Origin: Protostelium mycophagum
Lineage: Eukaryota; Evosea; Variosea; Protosteliida; Protosteliaceae
Reading direction: 5' to 3'
Length of the DNA: 62,585 bases
Assembly: GCA_002081555.1 (NCBI GenBank)
Contig: KV921071.1
Coordinates: 1-62,585, forward strand
In this document: in pieces, positions 1 to 11,074 of the stretch
How the letters are laid out: every line of letters starts with the position of its first letter
Position numbering within the stretch: the first letter of the stretch is position 1
Made by a program: the position numbers and the translations under genes
Notes under the pieces: generated by a model
The model's database searches: none
The model's input: only the letters and a program-made list of their open reading frames with translations
Told to the model about the DNA's origin: nothing

Positions 1-1309
1 GTCTACAACGTGTCCTGATTTATAATTAACTTGTACAAAAGAGCTATGTAAGTGCAGTTGCGCTACAACTCCTGACAAACAGTATAAAAAGAAATGATGC
101 CCTTTTGGGTACACACTATTTGGGTAGTGTCCAGGGGGACAATGTCAGGCATCAATGACATAGAAGAACAAATGAATTAATATAATTTATTTGCAAGTCA
201 CACAACAACGTTTAAATTAACGTTGTTGTTTATTTATTAAAGTTTGCAAAGTTATGTGTGTGTGTTTACAATGTGCAATGTGGAAATTAGGAAGATTCAA
301 GTGTTCATGGAATGGCACTTGAAGTGCAAACAGGACGCGTCTTTGAGTTTTATTCAATTATTATTAGATTGTGTTAGAAATGCAGCAATTGTGCAAAAAA
401 GATTTCTATATAATTGATTATATATAGAGAGTATCAGAACAGAACAAGACTTTATTTGACCAGGGCATAACTCTGTTAAGGATGGTCTAATCTTTGATTT
501 TTTTGCATATTTAGATTCTTTGACCACATAAATATGTTGGTTTTGTGGCATCAAAATTGCTTGAATGGTTATCATAACAGAGATAAACGCGTTATAAAAA
601 TCGGAACAAAACACGGAACAAATTGCATTTTTTGAGGCATATAACATGGTTTACTTTGATCTGTTTGACTTTTAGACAAATCTATTACATACATCCTATC
701 TGTAGTTTACACTAAACTACAATATTGAACTTATTTGAGCCTGCAATAATTGCTCATAACAAAGATATTGATTTGTTTTGATCTTTGTTTTGATTTTGTT
801 CTGATATTCTTTAATACCAGTTCCCCACAGCTTTGTTGACCTGCACTTGATCACATTTTTTTGTCGACATCAATGACGTGTGATGACGTGATCAACACCA
901 GGGATTAATTTTATTTGTGAGAGTTCCATATTAGAGAAGAGCAGGCTCGAACAGAAGCAGCGATTATAGTCCTTTATCCACTGGGCTTGGAGTCAAAGTC
1001 GAAGATGGAGGAGTATCACATTAACCCTTACTCGCCTGATTTGGTGGTAAAAAACTTCTTGCTAGCTTTTATTATTTTCAGGGATTGAACGCTTTTCTCG
1101 TGTAGTTTTAACCAGGCGATAAAGGGTTAAGAGAGTGACTATATAAAAATATGACAATTCATGTGGGAGCCATTTCTTCAGAAGAGGGATACTTTCATTT
1201 TATTGAACCAATAATTAGTTCTTCATGTCTCATGAAAGACGATTAACAGATTTTTGATTCAAAAAAGAAAACAGAGGCAAAATGAGCAGTTCTCTGTATT
1301 TCATTCCAA
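1..1309. other. no gene recognised; contains an imperfect inverted repeat
   Basis: I see no convincing exon chain here. The stretch is AT-rich with short unrelated open frames. The only structure I notice is an imperfect inverted repeat: TTAACCCTTACTCGCCTG begins at 1021, and its near-complement ACCAGGCGATAAAGGGTTAA lies at 1111-1130, giving arms of about 20 bp around a 65-bp spacer. It could be a small transposon remnant or a foldback. The left end of the window may also contain the 3' flank of a gene lying outside it. Confidence 0.4.
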
Positions 1310-1785
1310 TCACATTCTGTGGCCGACACGATCACGAGGAATGAGCCTGAATTAATAATGAGATGATTGTGGATTGTTAGGTCCTAAAGATCCAAACAGA
1401 AATAGAAAAGAGTATCGACGATCATTATGATTTCATGAAATCATTTCAAATAAAGCCCACCTTAATTCTGATCCATGCTTTAAGAAGATGTTTCCTGCGG
1501 TCTGTTGAGGGTTGATTCCTATACCGTCGTTCGTAATGATAGCACTTGTCGCGGCAGGGACACTGAATTCTTCTGCAGCAAATTTAAGAACAGCTGTGAA
1601 GGGTGTGTTTTCGGGAACATTGACGCTGTTAAAATGTAAATGTTTAAACAGAATCGATCAAGCACTCACACTCTGTAAGGCAGTTTTGGATCTGATGTCA
1701 AGGTAATTTTGAATGTGACCTTTGTCTTAGAGGCTTGAACTGGCGCGGCAGCGGCGGGTGCAGGAGCGGTTGTGTCAGACCTTTT
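1310..1785 (-). CDS. UFM1: UFM1 ubiquitin-fold modifier
   Basis: Ubiquitin-fold modifier 1 is a small ubiquitin-like protein conjugated to lysines by UBA5, UFC1 and UFL1, mainly at the ER-bound ribosome. Read on the minus strand, exons at 1670-1785, 1461-1625 and 1310-1346 join in frame. They give a near-identical match to animal and plant UFM1, including [16 protein letters not shown] and [17 protein letters not shown]. The family's C-terminal processing glycine is the last residue of DRVG. Here it is followed by HRM, which would have to be removed by a UFSP-type protease before activation. The N-terminus carries an unusual Ala/Pro-rich stretch (APAAAAPVQ) before the ubiquitin fold. The true start codon is not resolved: an in-frame stop precedes 1785, so a short upstream exon is likely. 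The gene lies head to head with the methyltransferase at 1926. Confidence 0.93.
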
Positions 1786-1925
1786 CTATACGTCAGATAA
1801 CATTAACTACAGGACTTCATCTCACATTTCGTGTCTTCCTTCTGGTGGTGATATGATCTTTGGATGTCAGTTTCATCGCAATGTGAATCACAATCGGAAT
1901 CAATCATCAAGAAGGGCACACAGCA
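1786..1925. promoter_or_regulatory. bidirectional promoter, UFM1 / METTL21-like
   Basis: This 140-bp gap separates the divergent UFM1 and methyltransferase reading frames, so both 5' regions must lie here. It may also hold the missing first UFM1 exon. No defined motif was recognised; the assignment rests on gene orientation only. Confidence 0.4.
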
Positions 1926-2970
1926 ATGCATGCCGCTTCAAGTTTAGGAATTGATGAAGAGGCAGCAATCAACAGTCCTATTGTCACATTTTCCATGGAC
2001 GTGTTGGGAGAGGAACTGGTCATTCATGAACAACCAGGAAACATCTCTAGCACTGGGACAAAAGTTTGGGATACAGTGAGTGAGTTATGATCTCCGATTC
2101 TGAGATGCTGTTAAGAATCTCCTGGCATGATTTCTGATGTCACATGCCAACTCAGTTCTATTCGAGTGATCATTTATAAAATAATAAAAGGGAAAAGCTC
2201 TGTGCAAATATCTCGAGAAAAACAGAAATAAAATCAAGATAAAGGGGAAAAGGGTCATAGAAGTCGGAGCAGGTGAGGCTCGTTGTAGATCTGTACAAAA
2301 TAACCATCAAAGGGTGCGGCTTAACCGGGATTTGCGCGGCAATGCTCGGAGCGAACACCATTATTACCGACCGGTCTGAGGTAAATTTTCATTTCATTTT
2401 ATATTGTGAATATTTTCTCGCTAAGATCACGTGAATTTCTCGGTACAAACCGGATGATCTGAAATGGTTAGGTCCTTCATTTGATCCGAAAGAATGTCGA
2501 CTATAATATCAACAGCAGGAGGGGAGAGGGCTACGGCAAGGTACAAGTCAGTGAGCTTAACTGGGGTGTAACAAATGTAGACAGTTTCAAGCCCCCTTTC
2601 CATTTTGTGCTCGGATCAGGTGAGGCTTCGTCTACAACGATTTTGAAGATCTTTCTTGCAACCATTGCTGAATCTGTACAGATGTATTATATCTGATGGA
2701 TTGTGTCGAACCACTTGTCGATGTTCTGGCGAAACTGTGCGACGCAAGAACAGGTCAGTTCCCTCGTTGTAGTCATGGAAGTAACTGATCGTTTCAGTGT
2801 GCTTGCTCTCATTAGAGATGAGAGACAAACAGATACACGACTTTTTCTTTGAGAAGGTGGCGGAGTTCTTCAACGTCTCTGTCGTTCCCAAGTCCAAGCA
2901 AGATGCCGAGTTCACATCCGAATTCATCACCATCTATAGCTTCAAAAAACTGAGTAAAGAGAGCAACTGA
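1926..2970 (+). CDS. METTL21-like protein-lysine methyltransferase
   Basis: This is a SAM-dependent methyltransferase of the METTL21/methyltransferase-16 family, which methylates lysines on chaperones, VCP or elongation factors. Six exons join in frame by GT-AG introns and close to 229 residues: 1926-2079, 2198-2272, 2313-2380, 2472-2619, 2682-2753 and 2798-2970. Family landmarks appear in order: TKVWD near residue 45, KYLEKN, the SAM-binding motif GKRVIEVGAGCGLTGI, IITDRSE, the QVSELNWG strand, the GSDVLY motif (usually a D-x-x-Y site) and LLSLEMR...FFF near the C-terminus. The length fits the family. The substrate cannot be told from sequence. Introns 2, 4 and 5 each carry a copy of the TCGTTGTAG/CTACAACGA motif soon after the donor site, in different orientations. 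Confidence 0.92.
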
Positions 2971-3361
2971 GAAGGTGGAATGTTTATTGTTTGCTCTGGA
3001 GCACTTGTGTTGCGGCCTCAGAGGGAGACCTTGTCACTTAAATCTTGAGCTGTCGTTCAGCGAATACCCAAATAAACCACAGCAATATGGATGCGAAGAG
3101 AGATCTTCTCAGATGCTCACAGTAGTGATAACAGTATTATTTAATATTAAGCTTCGCTCACACGATTGTGTCTGATTGGCTCTTCTGGAAGCTGATAATA
3201 CTACGCAAAAGTTGTGTGAAGCCGGCGACTCAAGATCCAAAGGTTTTCAGAGGATTCAGAAAAAAAGTGAAAAGTAAGGGGCAGACTCCCGCATCTGAAA
3301 GGGCATCACCCGAAGAAACAACCGTCATTTTTGTATGAGAAACATCTAAAGACGACGACAT
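2971..3361. other. intergenic, 5' flank of the 3362 gene
   Basis: No gene is seen. The stretch should contain the methyltransferase 3' end and the promoter and 5' untranslated region of the following gene. Confidence 0.4.
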
Positions 3362-6300
3362 ATGTCGGACGGATTATTTGGAATGATGAACAATGATCTG
3401 GCTGGGGATTATGGAATACCTCCTCAAATGGACCCTCAACTCGAGCAGGAGTTCATGTTACACCAGCTATATCCAACTTACAATAATACACCGTTCAGTG
3501 CGGCTAATTATCAGACCAATAACAATCAACAAGGATATATGGGTATGAATAATGGGATGGGGATGCAGCAATTCGACAATAACCTTCATTCAAACAGCGG
3601 TTTTGAGCCAATGGTAAGTTCGAATCAAAGGTGGTGGTTCAAGTTCATTTTGAGCTAAATATGTGCAGCCGGTCCGCCAGATTCACGAGTATAATCTTGC
3701 CCACCAACACAGGAGTCTATCACAGAATAACCTCTTGAATGGTCGGTCCCCTGGCATGATCTCTTTCTCACGTTTTCCAGCATATCAACAACAGACACAG
3801 AGCACTAACATTCAACTGCATCCACACCATCAAGTCTCTCCTCAACAACACCAACATCAACAGCCATACGGAGGCGGTTTGATGTCCTCACAAACGGTCG
3901 GTATTAAGACCGAACCTTACTCTGGTGGTGCATATCCATCTAGAACCCCTCCTAGTGGCCCTGCCAATACCAGTTACGGAAACATGGCGGATCTTCTAAA
4001 GCCTTCTCCAGATGACACACCCATTCATGATATCGTGAGGATCTCTCTTCATTTATTTTTGATCTCGGCATTTCTCATCTTTTCCAGCTCCCCGACAATG
4101 CGGATGAAAATTTCGTGGGTGATCTCCAGTTGGTGCCTGGTAATGGACCTCCACCACTTAACTCTTATGGATTATATCTACGACTTCCAGAGCAGAAGAG
4201 ACTCTTCCAATCCACTAAAGACGCCACGATCTTGATTGAGATCTGCGTACATCCCGGCTATTCTATGTCCTCTAGGTCATTCATCTCTCATTTTCATTTG
4301 TCCCATCAGATCTCCTCTATGATCACTCATTTTAATGGGTCTTAACAATAAAACAGATACACTCTTACCGTTCAATGTGATTCAGATCACAAATGGAATC
4401 GAGTACAGCAGGTGATCATAGATCGAGACCCTCCTTACCAACAAGAGATCACATGGAACGGAGTCCCACCCTCTAAAAACAAGAGAGTAGAGCTGCGCGT
4501 CAGCATCAGCCAAGAAGGTGGTCCACCAGTGAGTATACTCTGCCAACCGTCTCGAAATATTGAGCCCCAGCGCAGATCGACACCAAGTGCCTCGCAGTCG
4601 GGATTTATTCCAACACAAACCAAAGAAAGTCGTTATTATTACCCGTAGCCATGTTCTTTTCAGGAATGAAGCAAAGCCAAATCCCGAGCCAATATCTAAG
4701 CCAAGTAGAGAAGGTCAATAGAAGTAAGGCACAGAACACAAAGAGAACAAACACGAAAGAAAGTAACGAAGAGGTGGGCTATTCGTCTTGTCTGTCGTTG
4801 TAGACGGAGAAATTTCCTCGTTGTAGACCGGAGAAATGATTTTTCCGCAGGTCATCCCGTTATCCCACGCGCGGTACTGGGTTAACGAATGTTGGAAATT
4901 CAAATTCTACAACAAGGAAAGAAGTGGACTCGATTTTAACCCTCCCGACTCAATGGATTGGTCCCAAATACGTCTCACCTTCAAGCCCGCTCTGACAGGT
5001 TTGTCTCGTTGTAGATTCTCAAACTCCCGAAATTTCGCTGAAATATCACAGAATATCTGACGGCAAGCACCTTTGGAAAACTGATCGATTGGTCTTTTGA
5101 GGCGGGTGAAGAGGCGCTTAGAGTCCACGAGATGTGGAGGAGGGGGTCAGTCTACAACTATTATTTTTTTCGATTTGTGACATCATTACAAGTGGAAGTA
5201 CGAGAATACTGGGATTACGGCTCTGCCGTAAAGTCTGCTTTCTGCAGTTATAAAGACTGTATTATTTTTTCGATTTTTCGATCTACAACGGCAGAGCCGC
5301 CTGACCGCTGTAATACACTTGATGACGTATTCATTCTACACAGCGCCATATTTTTCTGCTCAACAGCAGAAGCAGAGAGGTTGCTCTGCAGACCAGAGTT
5401 ATTCCTCATCAGGTGATTTCTTCGTTGTAGATCCGATAGACGTCCAAATTGATCTATTTTTAGATTCTCTTCGGCGGGATATCTGAATTTTGCTTTCCAC
5501 CAGCCTGGCTTACCGAACAACCAAGGGGTGATCAGGCCCCAGAATGATGAAGAAATTTTATACTACATCGATATGCTGGGTGAGTTTTTCCCGCCTTTTT
5601 TTTAAAAGTTGGGTCGTATGCTGAACGAAACAGTCAAGAAGGGATTTAACATAGTCTTAAAGACGGGAGCCGTGCTAGGTCAAGAGTTTTTACGAGAATG
5701 GGGCGGCAATCTACAATTCCGGCCGAGAGGAGAAGGTGAAATACCGATCGTCATCTTCAACATTTCTCATTTCTTCAGGAAAATACGGACCCATCGCGAC
5801 CATGTTGTCAAATAAATTGCCATCTACATCGGGATCTACACCTTCCACACCCTACACACCTCCTGAGGACACCCCCACCACCCCCTCGAGTGAGCATCTA
5901 CAATTCCAAACAGAAAGATTTTCGTTGGCACCGAGTCTGTTTCAAAACGAAAAACTGACGCGTTGTAGATGTGATAAACAATTTCAGCAGCTTCTTGCAG
6001 GCCAAAGACAAGATCACTACTCAAACTAACCCCGGAGGACCCTCTAAAAGACAGAGGGATGACAATTGGGCCAATGGGGAAGACTCGGAAGCCGTTAGGA
6101 TAGAGGTCAGTATTTACCAACAGTTTATTGCGGCAAAGCCGCAGCAAAACCTGCAAGGACCGTCATGGACAAAGTGTTTATGTACATGGAATGGTTTAGA
6201 GATCAGTATACATTTGATCCTCATGATGCTGATGTGAGAAGGTAACTGTCAGAAGCGCAAAGAGAGATTACGGCTCCATTTTAGTGGACCGCACCGACAT

Positions 6301-6536
6301 GCTGCTCGCCGAGATCAAAAGCGTGAGTCATCACCATCTTCTTCAATGGAGCTCCAACTCACATTGTGCAGTTGATCAGAACAGAGCTGGAGGACGTCCT
6401 ACCCGAATCTGTTGCTTTTCATTTTGCCTCTTCAAAAGGAAACCGTGTCTCAAACAGACAAGAAGCGTCCAGAACCCTCGCGGACACCATGTCTGATGGA
6501 AAAGTACTGACAATCATCGAAGATCTTCCACAATGA
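3362..6536 (+). CDS. Q/N-rich putative nuclear regulator, unrecognised family
   Basis: This is a multi-exon gene of about 600 residues. The first exon (3362-3613) and the second (3669-4034) encode a Met/Asn/Gln-rich, low-complexity N-terminus with HPHHQVSPQQHQHQQP and the perfect sumoylation consensus IKTE. Later exons include SYGLYLRLPEQKR, YTLTVQCDSDHKWNRV, QEITWNGVPPSKNKRVELRV, ARYWVNECWKFKFYNKERSG and LIDWSFEAGEEALRVHEMW. They alternate strand-like hydrophobic and charged segments and look like a folded beta-rich core. A Ser/Thr/Pro stretch (SGSTPSTPYTPPEDTP, near 5830) and a basic KRQRDD near 6045 follow. The end, IIEDLPQ, stops at 6534-6536. The arrangement resembles transcription factors with a disordered activating arm, but I recognise no DNA-binding family, so that role is inference. 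Introns contain several TCGTTGTAGA copies and GCGGC hairpins. Some internal junctions are not fixed. Confidence 0.7.
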
Positions 6537-6547
6537 TATGAATAGAT

Positions 6548-6553
6548 AATAAA
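6548..6553 (+). terminator. polyadenylation signal AATAAA
   Basis: AATAAA lies 12 bases after the stop codon of the preceding plus-strand gene, a usual position for a cleavage and polyadenylation signal. Confidence 0.5.
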
Positions 6554-6694
6554 AATGTATGTTGGTTATGGCGTGTTCCTGTCGGTTGGTCCTCTTTGGG
6601 TCATTATATTGAATGAGAATCATCACAATTTGGGTTCTTTAACCTTTTTATTATGTACATTTGGAGCGCAATTGATGTCTAAGAGTTGGAGGAA

Positions 6695-6974
6695 TTAATG
6701 TTGAGCTTTGATCTGGAATGTATCTCCTATCTTCAGTGAGAATATACGACAATAAAGAAGCTATTACCGTCTGTATCAGGGGGCAAGATCTTGTGTGCGA
6801 CTCGGCACAGCCGTTGCATATCACCACGACATGCCCACAGGACATCAAGTGTGGTGCGTCCATGACACACCCGAGGCATGAAGAGCACAAGGTGAGGGAG
6901 GCAGGTCTTGAACGTGATTCAGAAGAGGATGAGTTCATGCCGATTGTGAAAGTGTGAATTGGTTCAGAAGACAT
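6695..6974 (-). CDS. small RING-like zinc-finger protein
   Basis: A two-exon reading (6768-6974 and 6695-6730, 37-bp intron) gives an 80-residue protein that starts MSSEPIHTF and ends FQIKAQH. It contains CSSC, then SCGHVVVICNGC, then SCPL. This is the spacing of a C3HC4 RING or related zinc finger of the kind found in E3 ubiquitin ligases. The last expected cysteine of the CPxC pair is an isoleucine (CPLI) just before the intron, so the second zinc site would be incomplete unless another splice is used. The AATAAA signal on this strand lies just past the stop. The gene sits 125 bp downstream of the glycosyltransferase stop on the same strand, so a shared or extended transcript is possible. 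Function is not assignable beyond a likely zinc-binding or ubiquitin role. Confidence 0.55.
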
Positions 6975-7099
6975 GCAGAAGTCTCCGAGCGTACTCTTGG
7001 GTCTGAAAGTCCAATGGCGCCAGAAAATAAATTCGAATTTTGAATCCACCGGTTTTATATCTTATCCACGAAGCAAAGCGTGTTCATGCAAGTGGCCAC

Positions 7100-8115
7100 T
7101 CATTGAGGACCATGTGTTCCTTGTGTTAATTCCCTCATCTTGTCTATGTTGTATACATCCCAAACGCCTTGAAAAAAGTCGGCGGCTTCATCCCACCGAT
7201 CATTCGTCTTTAGCTTGTGCATAATGATCTGGCTCTCTTGCAGTTTCGCTCCGATGTATCGAAAGGTACGATGATTCACGACCTGGCCTCCCAGATCCAC
7301 ATAATTCTTCCATTGCTTGATCCTCTTCCATTTCGATAACCACTGTGGGGTCAGCGGTTGTGTTGTCCCTCACAACTTACCCTGCCCATCATCTGGTCTT
7401 CAGCACCGACTTGATGTTCTTTTGCATATTCACTGTTCGCAAGGAATTGTACTAAATCTTTGGATAAGATGTATCCATAGCCGAGCATGAAATCGGTTCT
7501 TGCGGCATGGCGGCCCATATAAGTTTCTTCGGCGGTTTTGGGCAAGACAGGCAATAGCCGTGGTAGATTTAAGAAGGTGTCCGAGTCTAACTTCATGACA
7601 AAGTCGAATGAGTAGTTCTCGTGCATGTACTTGAAATAACGAAACGTCTTTCCCTTATTGATGTTCTCTTCTATGGGAAGGACGATGATGTCAGAGTGAA
7701 CCTTGTTCTCTTCTTCGATAATGTCTTGCCATTGATCGATCGGTTTCCCCAGAATGAACCTCATCTTCACATTAATTAATGTTTTGAGAAGGGGTTGATA
7801 CAGGCGACGAAATCTGGGAATATCAATTTCACATTGGCGATTGATTGTCAGATACCTGCTTCTTCTCTCTGTCTGATTGGCTGTCATAAATACTCCAATA
7901 TGAAACCACGGATAAGCCCTGGTAGAGGGTAAAGACGTGTTGTCCTCCTTCCACAAAGGTTGAGACACCACTTCATTGTCTTCTGCGGTCGCAGGTGAAG
8001 ATGGAACTTCAACCTCTTCTGCGATTACTTTCGTGACGGTACTTAGATTAGACAATACATAGATGACTGGTCCAAAAGCCAATAGAAGAGTGATGGCAAC
8101 GAGTGACACCCTCAT
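7100..8115 (-). CDS. GT31-family (beta-1,3-) glycosyltransferase, type II membrane protein
   Basis: Two exons, 7381-8115 and 7100-7342, join in phase 0 to give about 325 residues. The N-terminus is a short cytoplasmic MRVS followed by a hydrophobic signal anchor (LVAITLLLAFGPVIYVL), as in Golgi glycosyltransferases. The lumenal part has the galactosyltransferase-31 pattern: RFILGKP, then EEENKVHSDIIVLPI, then FRYFKYMHENYSFDFVMKLD. The metal-binding D-x-D is DSDTF near residue 180, and MGYGY/AEDQMMG follows at the acceptor end. Family members transfer galactose or N-acetylglucosamine to protein or lipid glycans. Donor and acceptor are not deducible. Asn-x-Ser/Thr sites (NLS, NTS, NQT, NYS) fit a secretory lumen location. 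The gene is a plausible partner for decoration of the Ser/Thr-rich adhesin encoded at 23184-31815, but that link is inference. Confidence 0.85.
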
Positions 8116-9183
8116 TGCGTCCTTCTGTGCAAAGTCATGCAGAAATGCGGCCGGTCATGGATAATTTTTTGAAACGGGATTGTCACATTCTAAGCGTTGC
8201 AACAACAGCTTGGAGTTTTCCACTAGCGCTGCACCGCGGCGACAGAATTGTCGCCGGAAGGTCCGAACAGGCATTATTGGTATGAAATGAGAGAGCTCTT
8301 TGTGGCCAACATGCTGGTGAAATGCCCCTCAGATTGCGAGTTTTCTGCATTTTGGTGTCGGCTTGAAGTTGAAGGAAAGCGAGAACTATACTTTTCCCAT
8401 CATTTTATTAACAGAGGTGTAGGTGTGTTGTTTCACTCGCAGAACATTTTTTGTGTACTTTGGTCTGCACAAACCAGGGTAAAACATAATCGGTTACAAT
8501 TGTGCAAGGGTGATGTCGCAGCAATTGTCCAAGGAAGAGGTTCACAAAATCTGTCCGATTTCCCGGAGTTATTCGCTGGTCAGTGCATTGAAGAGCCACA
8601 CTCTCTTTTCAGAGCGAAATATGTACCAATAGACTTGTCGTTGTGGTATCATAGGAGGCAAACAACAAAATGACACACGGGCAAGCCTCAGAGAAGATCT
8701 CTTTATTCAAAGTTCGTGTCGATTTGCGGAAATCTTTTTTGTTTTGTTCAGAAAGACATCGAAAAATCTAGAGCACTCTTACCGTGACTCGTGCTTGCGT
8801 TACCGCGATCTCTCTCGGTTAGACGGTTGCCTCGCTTCCTGTACATTGTCAATTTTGGTGCTTGAGCAACGCAACAGAGGCCGCAGTCATTTTTCGCCTG
8901 CAGTAAAACAAGCAAAAAACTTTGCACTTACGGCGGACTAAAAATGTAACTGTGGCAATTGTAAATTGCTCCTTCACCGAGTTTAAATGGCTGAATTTTC
9001 TGGCGGGCTTTTAACTTTTTTAAATTTCAAAAGGGCTGGATGGTCAGAACAGGACGCCCGAAGAGTTGCGCGAAAGAAGGATGCAAAAAGAAGACGATGA
9101 GGATTTTGATGTATAAAGACACGTCTTGATGCTAAGGTTACGGCGCGTTGTAAACGGACTACGCTTGGATAAGAGGGAAATGC
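8116..9183. other. no confident gene; possible small plus-strand gene ending at 9116
   Basis: A perfect start context at 8512 opens MSQQLSKEEVHKICPIS and runs about 39 codons. Separately, a plus-strand exon beginning about 9031 reads LDGQNRTPEELRERRMQ and ends in an acidic tail stopping at 9114-9116. The latter looks like a real protein C-terminus. I could not connect the two into one frame or recognise a family. GGCGACAGAATTGTCGCC near 8237 is a small perfect hairpin. The remainder is the 5' flank of the minus-strand glycosyltransferase. Confidence 0.3.
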
Positions 9184-10924
9184 TTAATATCCACCGCCGC
9201 CATAATTTCCGCCGCCTCCTTGGTAGGAGTTATTGTTGCCTTGGTAACCGGTATTTCCGGAGTTACGAGGGTTGAAACCGCCTCCACCCCCGCCGGAATA
9301 ATTACCGGAAAAATTACCTCCGCCTCTTCCGACGTAACCACCCCCTCGGCTTTCATTGGGTTGCCCGCCGTTATATCCTCCTCTGCTGTCATCGTTGTAG
9401 TTACTGCCACTCCCTCTGTTCCCGGAATAGCCACCCCTACTGTCGTTGTAGTTTCCACCTCCTCCTCTGTATCCACCACCGCCTCTGCCGCCCCCACTGT
9501 ATCCTCCTCTGCTGTCGTTGTAGTTGCCGCCACCGCCGTAGTTGCTTGGGCCTCTATCGTTGTAGTTGTCGCGGCCACCGCCGTACCCTCCGCCTCTGTT
9601 ATCGTAATTGTCTCTCCCGCCATTCCCCCGGTTGTCGTTGTAGTTGTCACGGCCACCACCGTACCCACCCCCTCCGTTGTAGCCACCCCCGCCATTATAG
9701 CCGCCACCTCCGCCTCTTCCACCACTATAACCCCCTCTGCCTCCCCTTCCCCCGGAGTAACCACCCCCTCTTCCCCCACCGTACCCTCCCCCCTCGTGAT
9801 TATCACCCCCTCCCCTGATGGCGGAGGTTCTGCCGTGGTCGACCCTGACGACTTTTCCGTTGATCGTCTCGTTGTTTCGGCGAACGGCGTTTTCGGCGGA
9901 AGATCTGACGGAAAAATCGATGAAAGCGGCACCTGCACAAATTTATTTTTTCATCTCGGACATTAAAATGTAGAGGTGATGTGATTTCATCTTCGATGAA
10001 AGTGAAGGAGACGTCTTACCTTTGAATTCATTTGTCTCTCTGTCTTTCATGAGCCTCACTCCGGTGATGTTACCACAGTCTTGGAAATAAGCGCGCAGGT
10101 TTTCCTCTGTGGTTTGATCCTTGTCTAAACCACCAACAAAGACGGAGTATTTCTCTGGGTAGTTTCTGCCACCTCCAGAGTTTCTGTCCTGGTAATGACC
10201 TCCATGGCCTCCTCCTCCTCCTAAACAAAATGAGACACCAGAAAGTTGATCAAAGTCAACATGATCTGGGAAAAAAGATGAAAATTACCTCTGTTGTTGT
10301 TCTCTGGAGGGAAAGGCTTGGCAGAGATGAACATTCTTCTGCCACCAAAATCTTGACCTTCGAATTTCATGATGTTTTGGGCATTCTCTGGCGTATCAAA
10401 GTAAACGATCGCAGTTCCTCTTTCTACTGGCGCCGATTTGAGACCAGGTAAAGAGGATAAATGGGCCATAAGATCGTCTTCTCTGCACTCATATGGGAGG
10501 TTCTTGAGGTACATTATACCTCCCTCTTGTGCGCCACCAGAGTTGTAGTCGTTGTAAGAGTTATTGGAGTAATCGTCACCTCCGTATCTTCCAGAAGACC
10601 CATAGTTGGCAGATTCACCACCATAATTGCTGGGGTCCGCGCCACCAGAATAACCAGATGGTTGTGCTCCATAATCACTAGTAGCGCCGGCATATGCAGT
10701 AGCAGGTACCTGCTGACCAGAGTTGTAGTCCCCAGCATAAGGAGCTGAGTTGTCGGTCGCTCCTTGATATGGATATCCTCCTTGTGCGTTTTGATAGTTA
10801 GCTGCTCCTACATAAGGAGCTGGTGCACCGTAGGCCTGCTGAGCAGAGTTGTAACCTTCAGCTGCCTAAATCCAGCTTAGATAAAAGACGATAAAGAGAT
10901 GTAAAGAATACATACGTCAGACAT
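9184..10924 (-). CDS. two-RRM, RGG/YG-rich RNA-binding protein (FET/nucleolin-like layout)
   Basis: Four exons (10916-10924, 10289-10865, 10020-10220, 9184-9932) give a protein of about 510 residues. The N-terminal 110 residues are a Tyr/Gly/Gln/Ala-rich low-complexity region (AYGAPAP, SGYSGGADPSNYGG) like the prion-like arm of FUS/EWS proteins. RRM1 has RNP2 IMYLKNLP and an RNP1-like GTAIVYFD. RRM2 has RNP2 YSVFVGGL and RNP1 FKGAAFIDF. The C-terminal 240 residues are GGYGGGRGG, NYNDSRGG and related RGG/YNG repeats, the typical target of arginine methylation and an RNA-binding, condensate-forming module. It likely acts in pre-mRNA processing or stress-granule-type assemblies. The start is fixed by MSD followed by a 50-bp intron. 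Long open frames on the opposite strand are artefacts of the skewed Gly codons. Confidence 0.9.
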
Positions 10925-11074
10925 AGCGTGAATATCGTCTGAACAGATGAGTCAAGTGTATATGGCGTGTGTTTCGCCGTTGATCTGTGCGATTTGAAAC
11001 TCAAATGAGATGAATGTCTACAATTCTAAAAAACGGGACGATCTCATCTCATCTTTGTCGACGATCGCAAAAAC
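10925..11074. promoter_or_regulatory. bidirectional promoter, RNA-binding protein / GNAT
   Basis: This 150-bp gap separates the divergent start codons of the RRM protein and the GNAT gene. No known box is evident. TCTACAATTCTA, a variant of the recurrent intron word, occurs at about 11017. Confidence 0.4.

Noticed and set aside
8248-8673. 141-codon plus-strand open frame
   Set aside because: It opens with a non-ATG codon, has no recognisable domain and no coding-like composition, and overlaps a different candidate start in another frame.
9385-9650. Copies of CGTTGTAG in the RNA-binding gene
   Set aside because: Here the word is coding: it is the complement of Tyr-Asn-Asp codons in the NYND repeats, so it was not counted as evidence for the intron motif.
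9220-9966. Long plus-strand open frame rich in Ala, Thr and Val
   Set aside because: It is antisense to the RGG/YG-rich tail of the RRM protein; the open frame follows from Gly/Arg codon bias.
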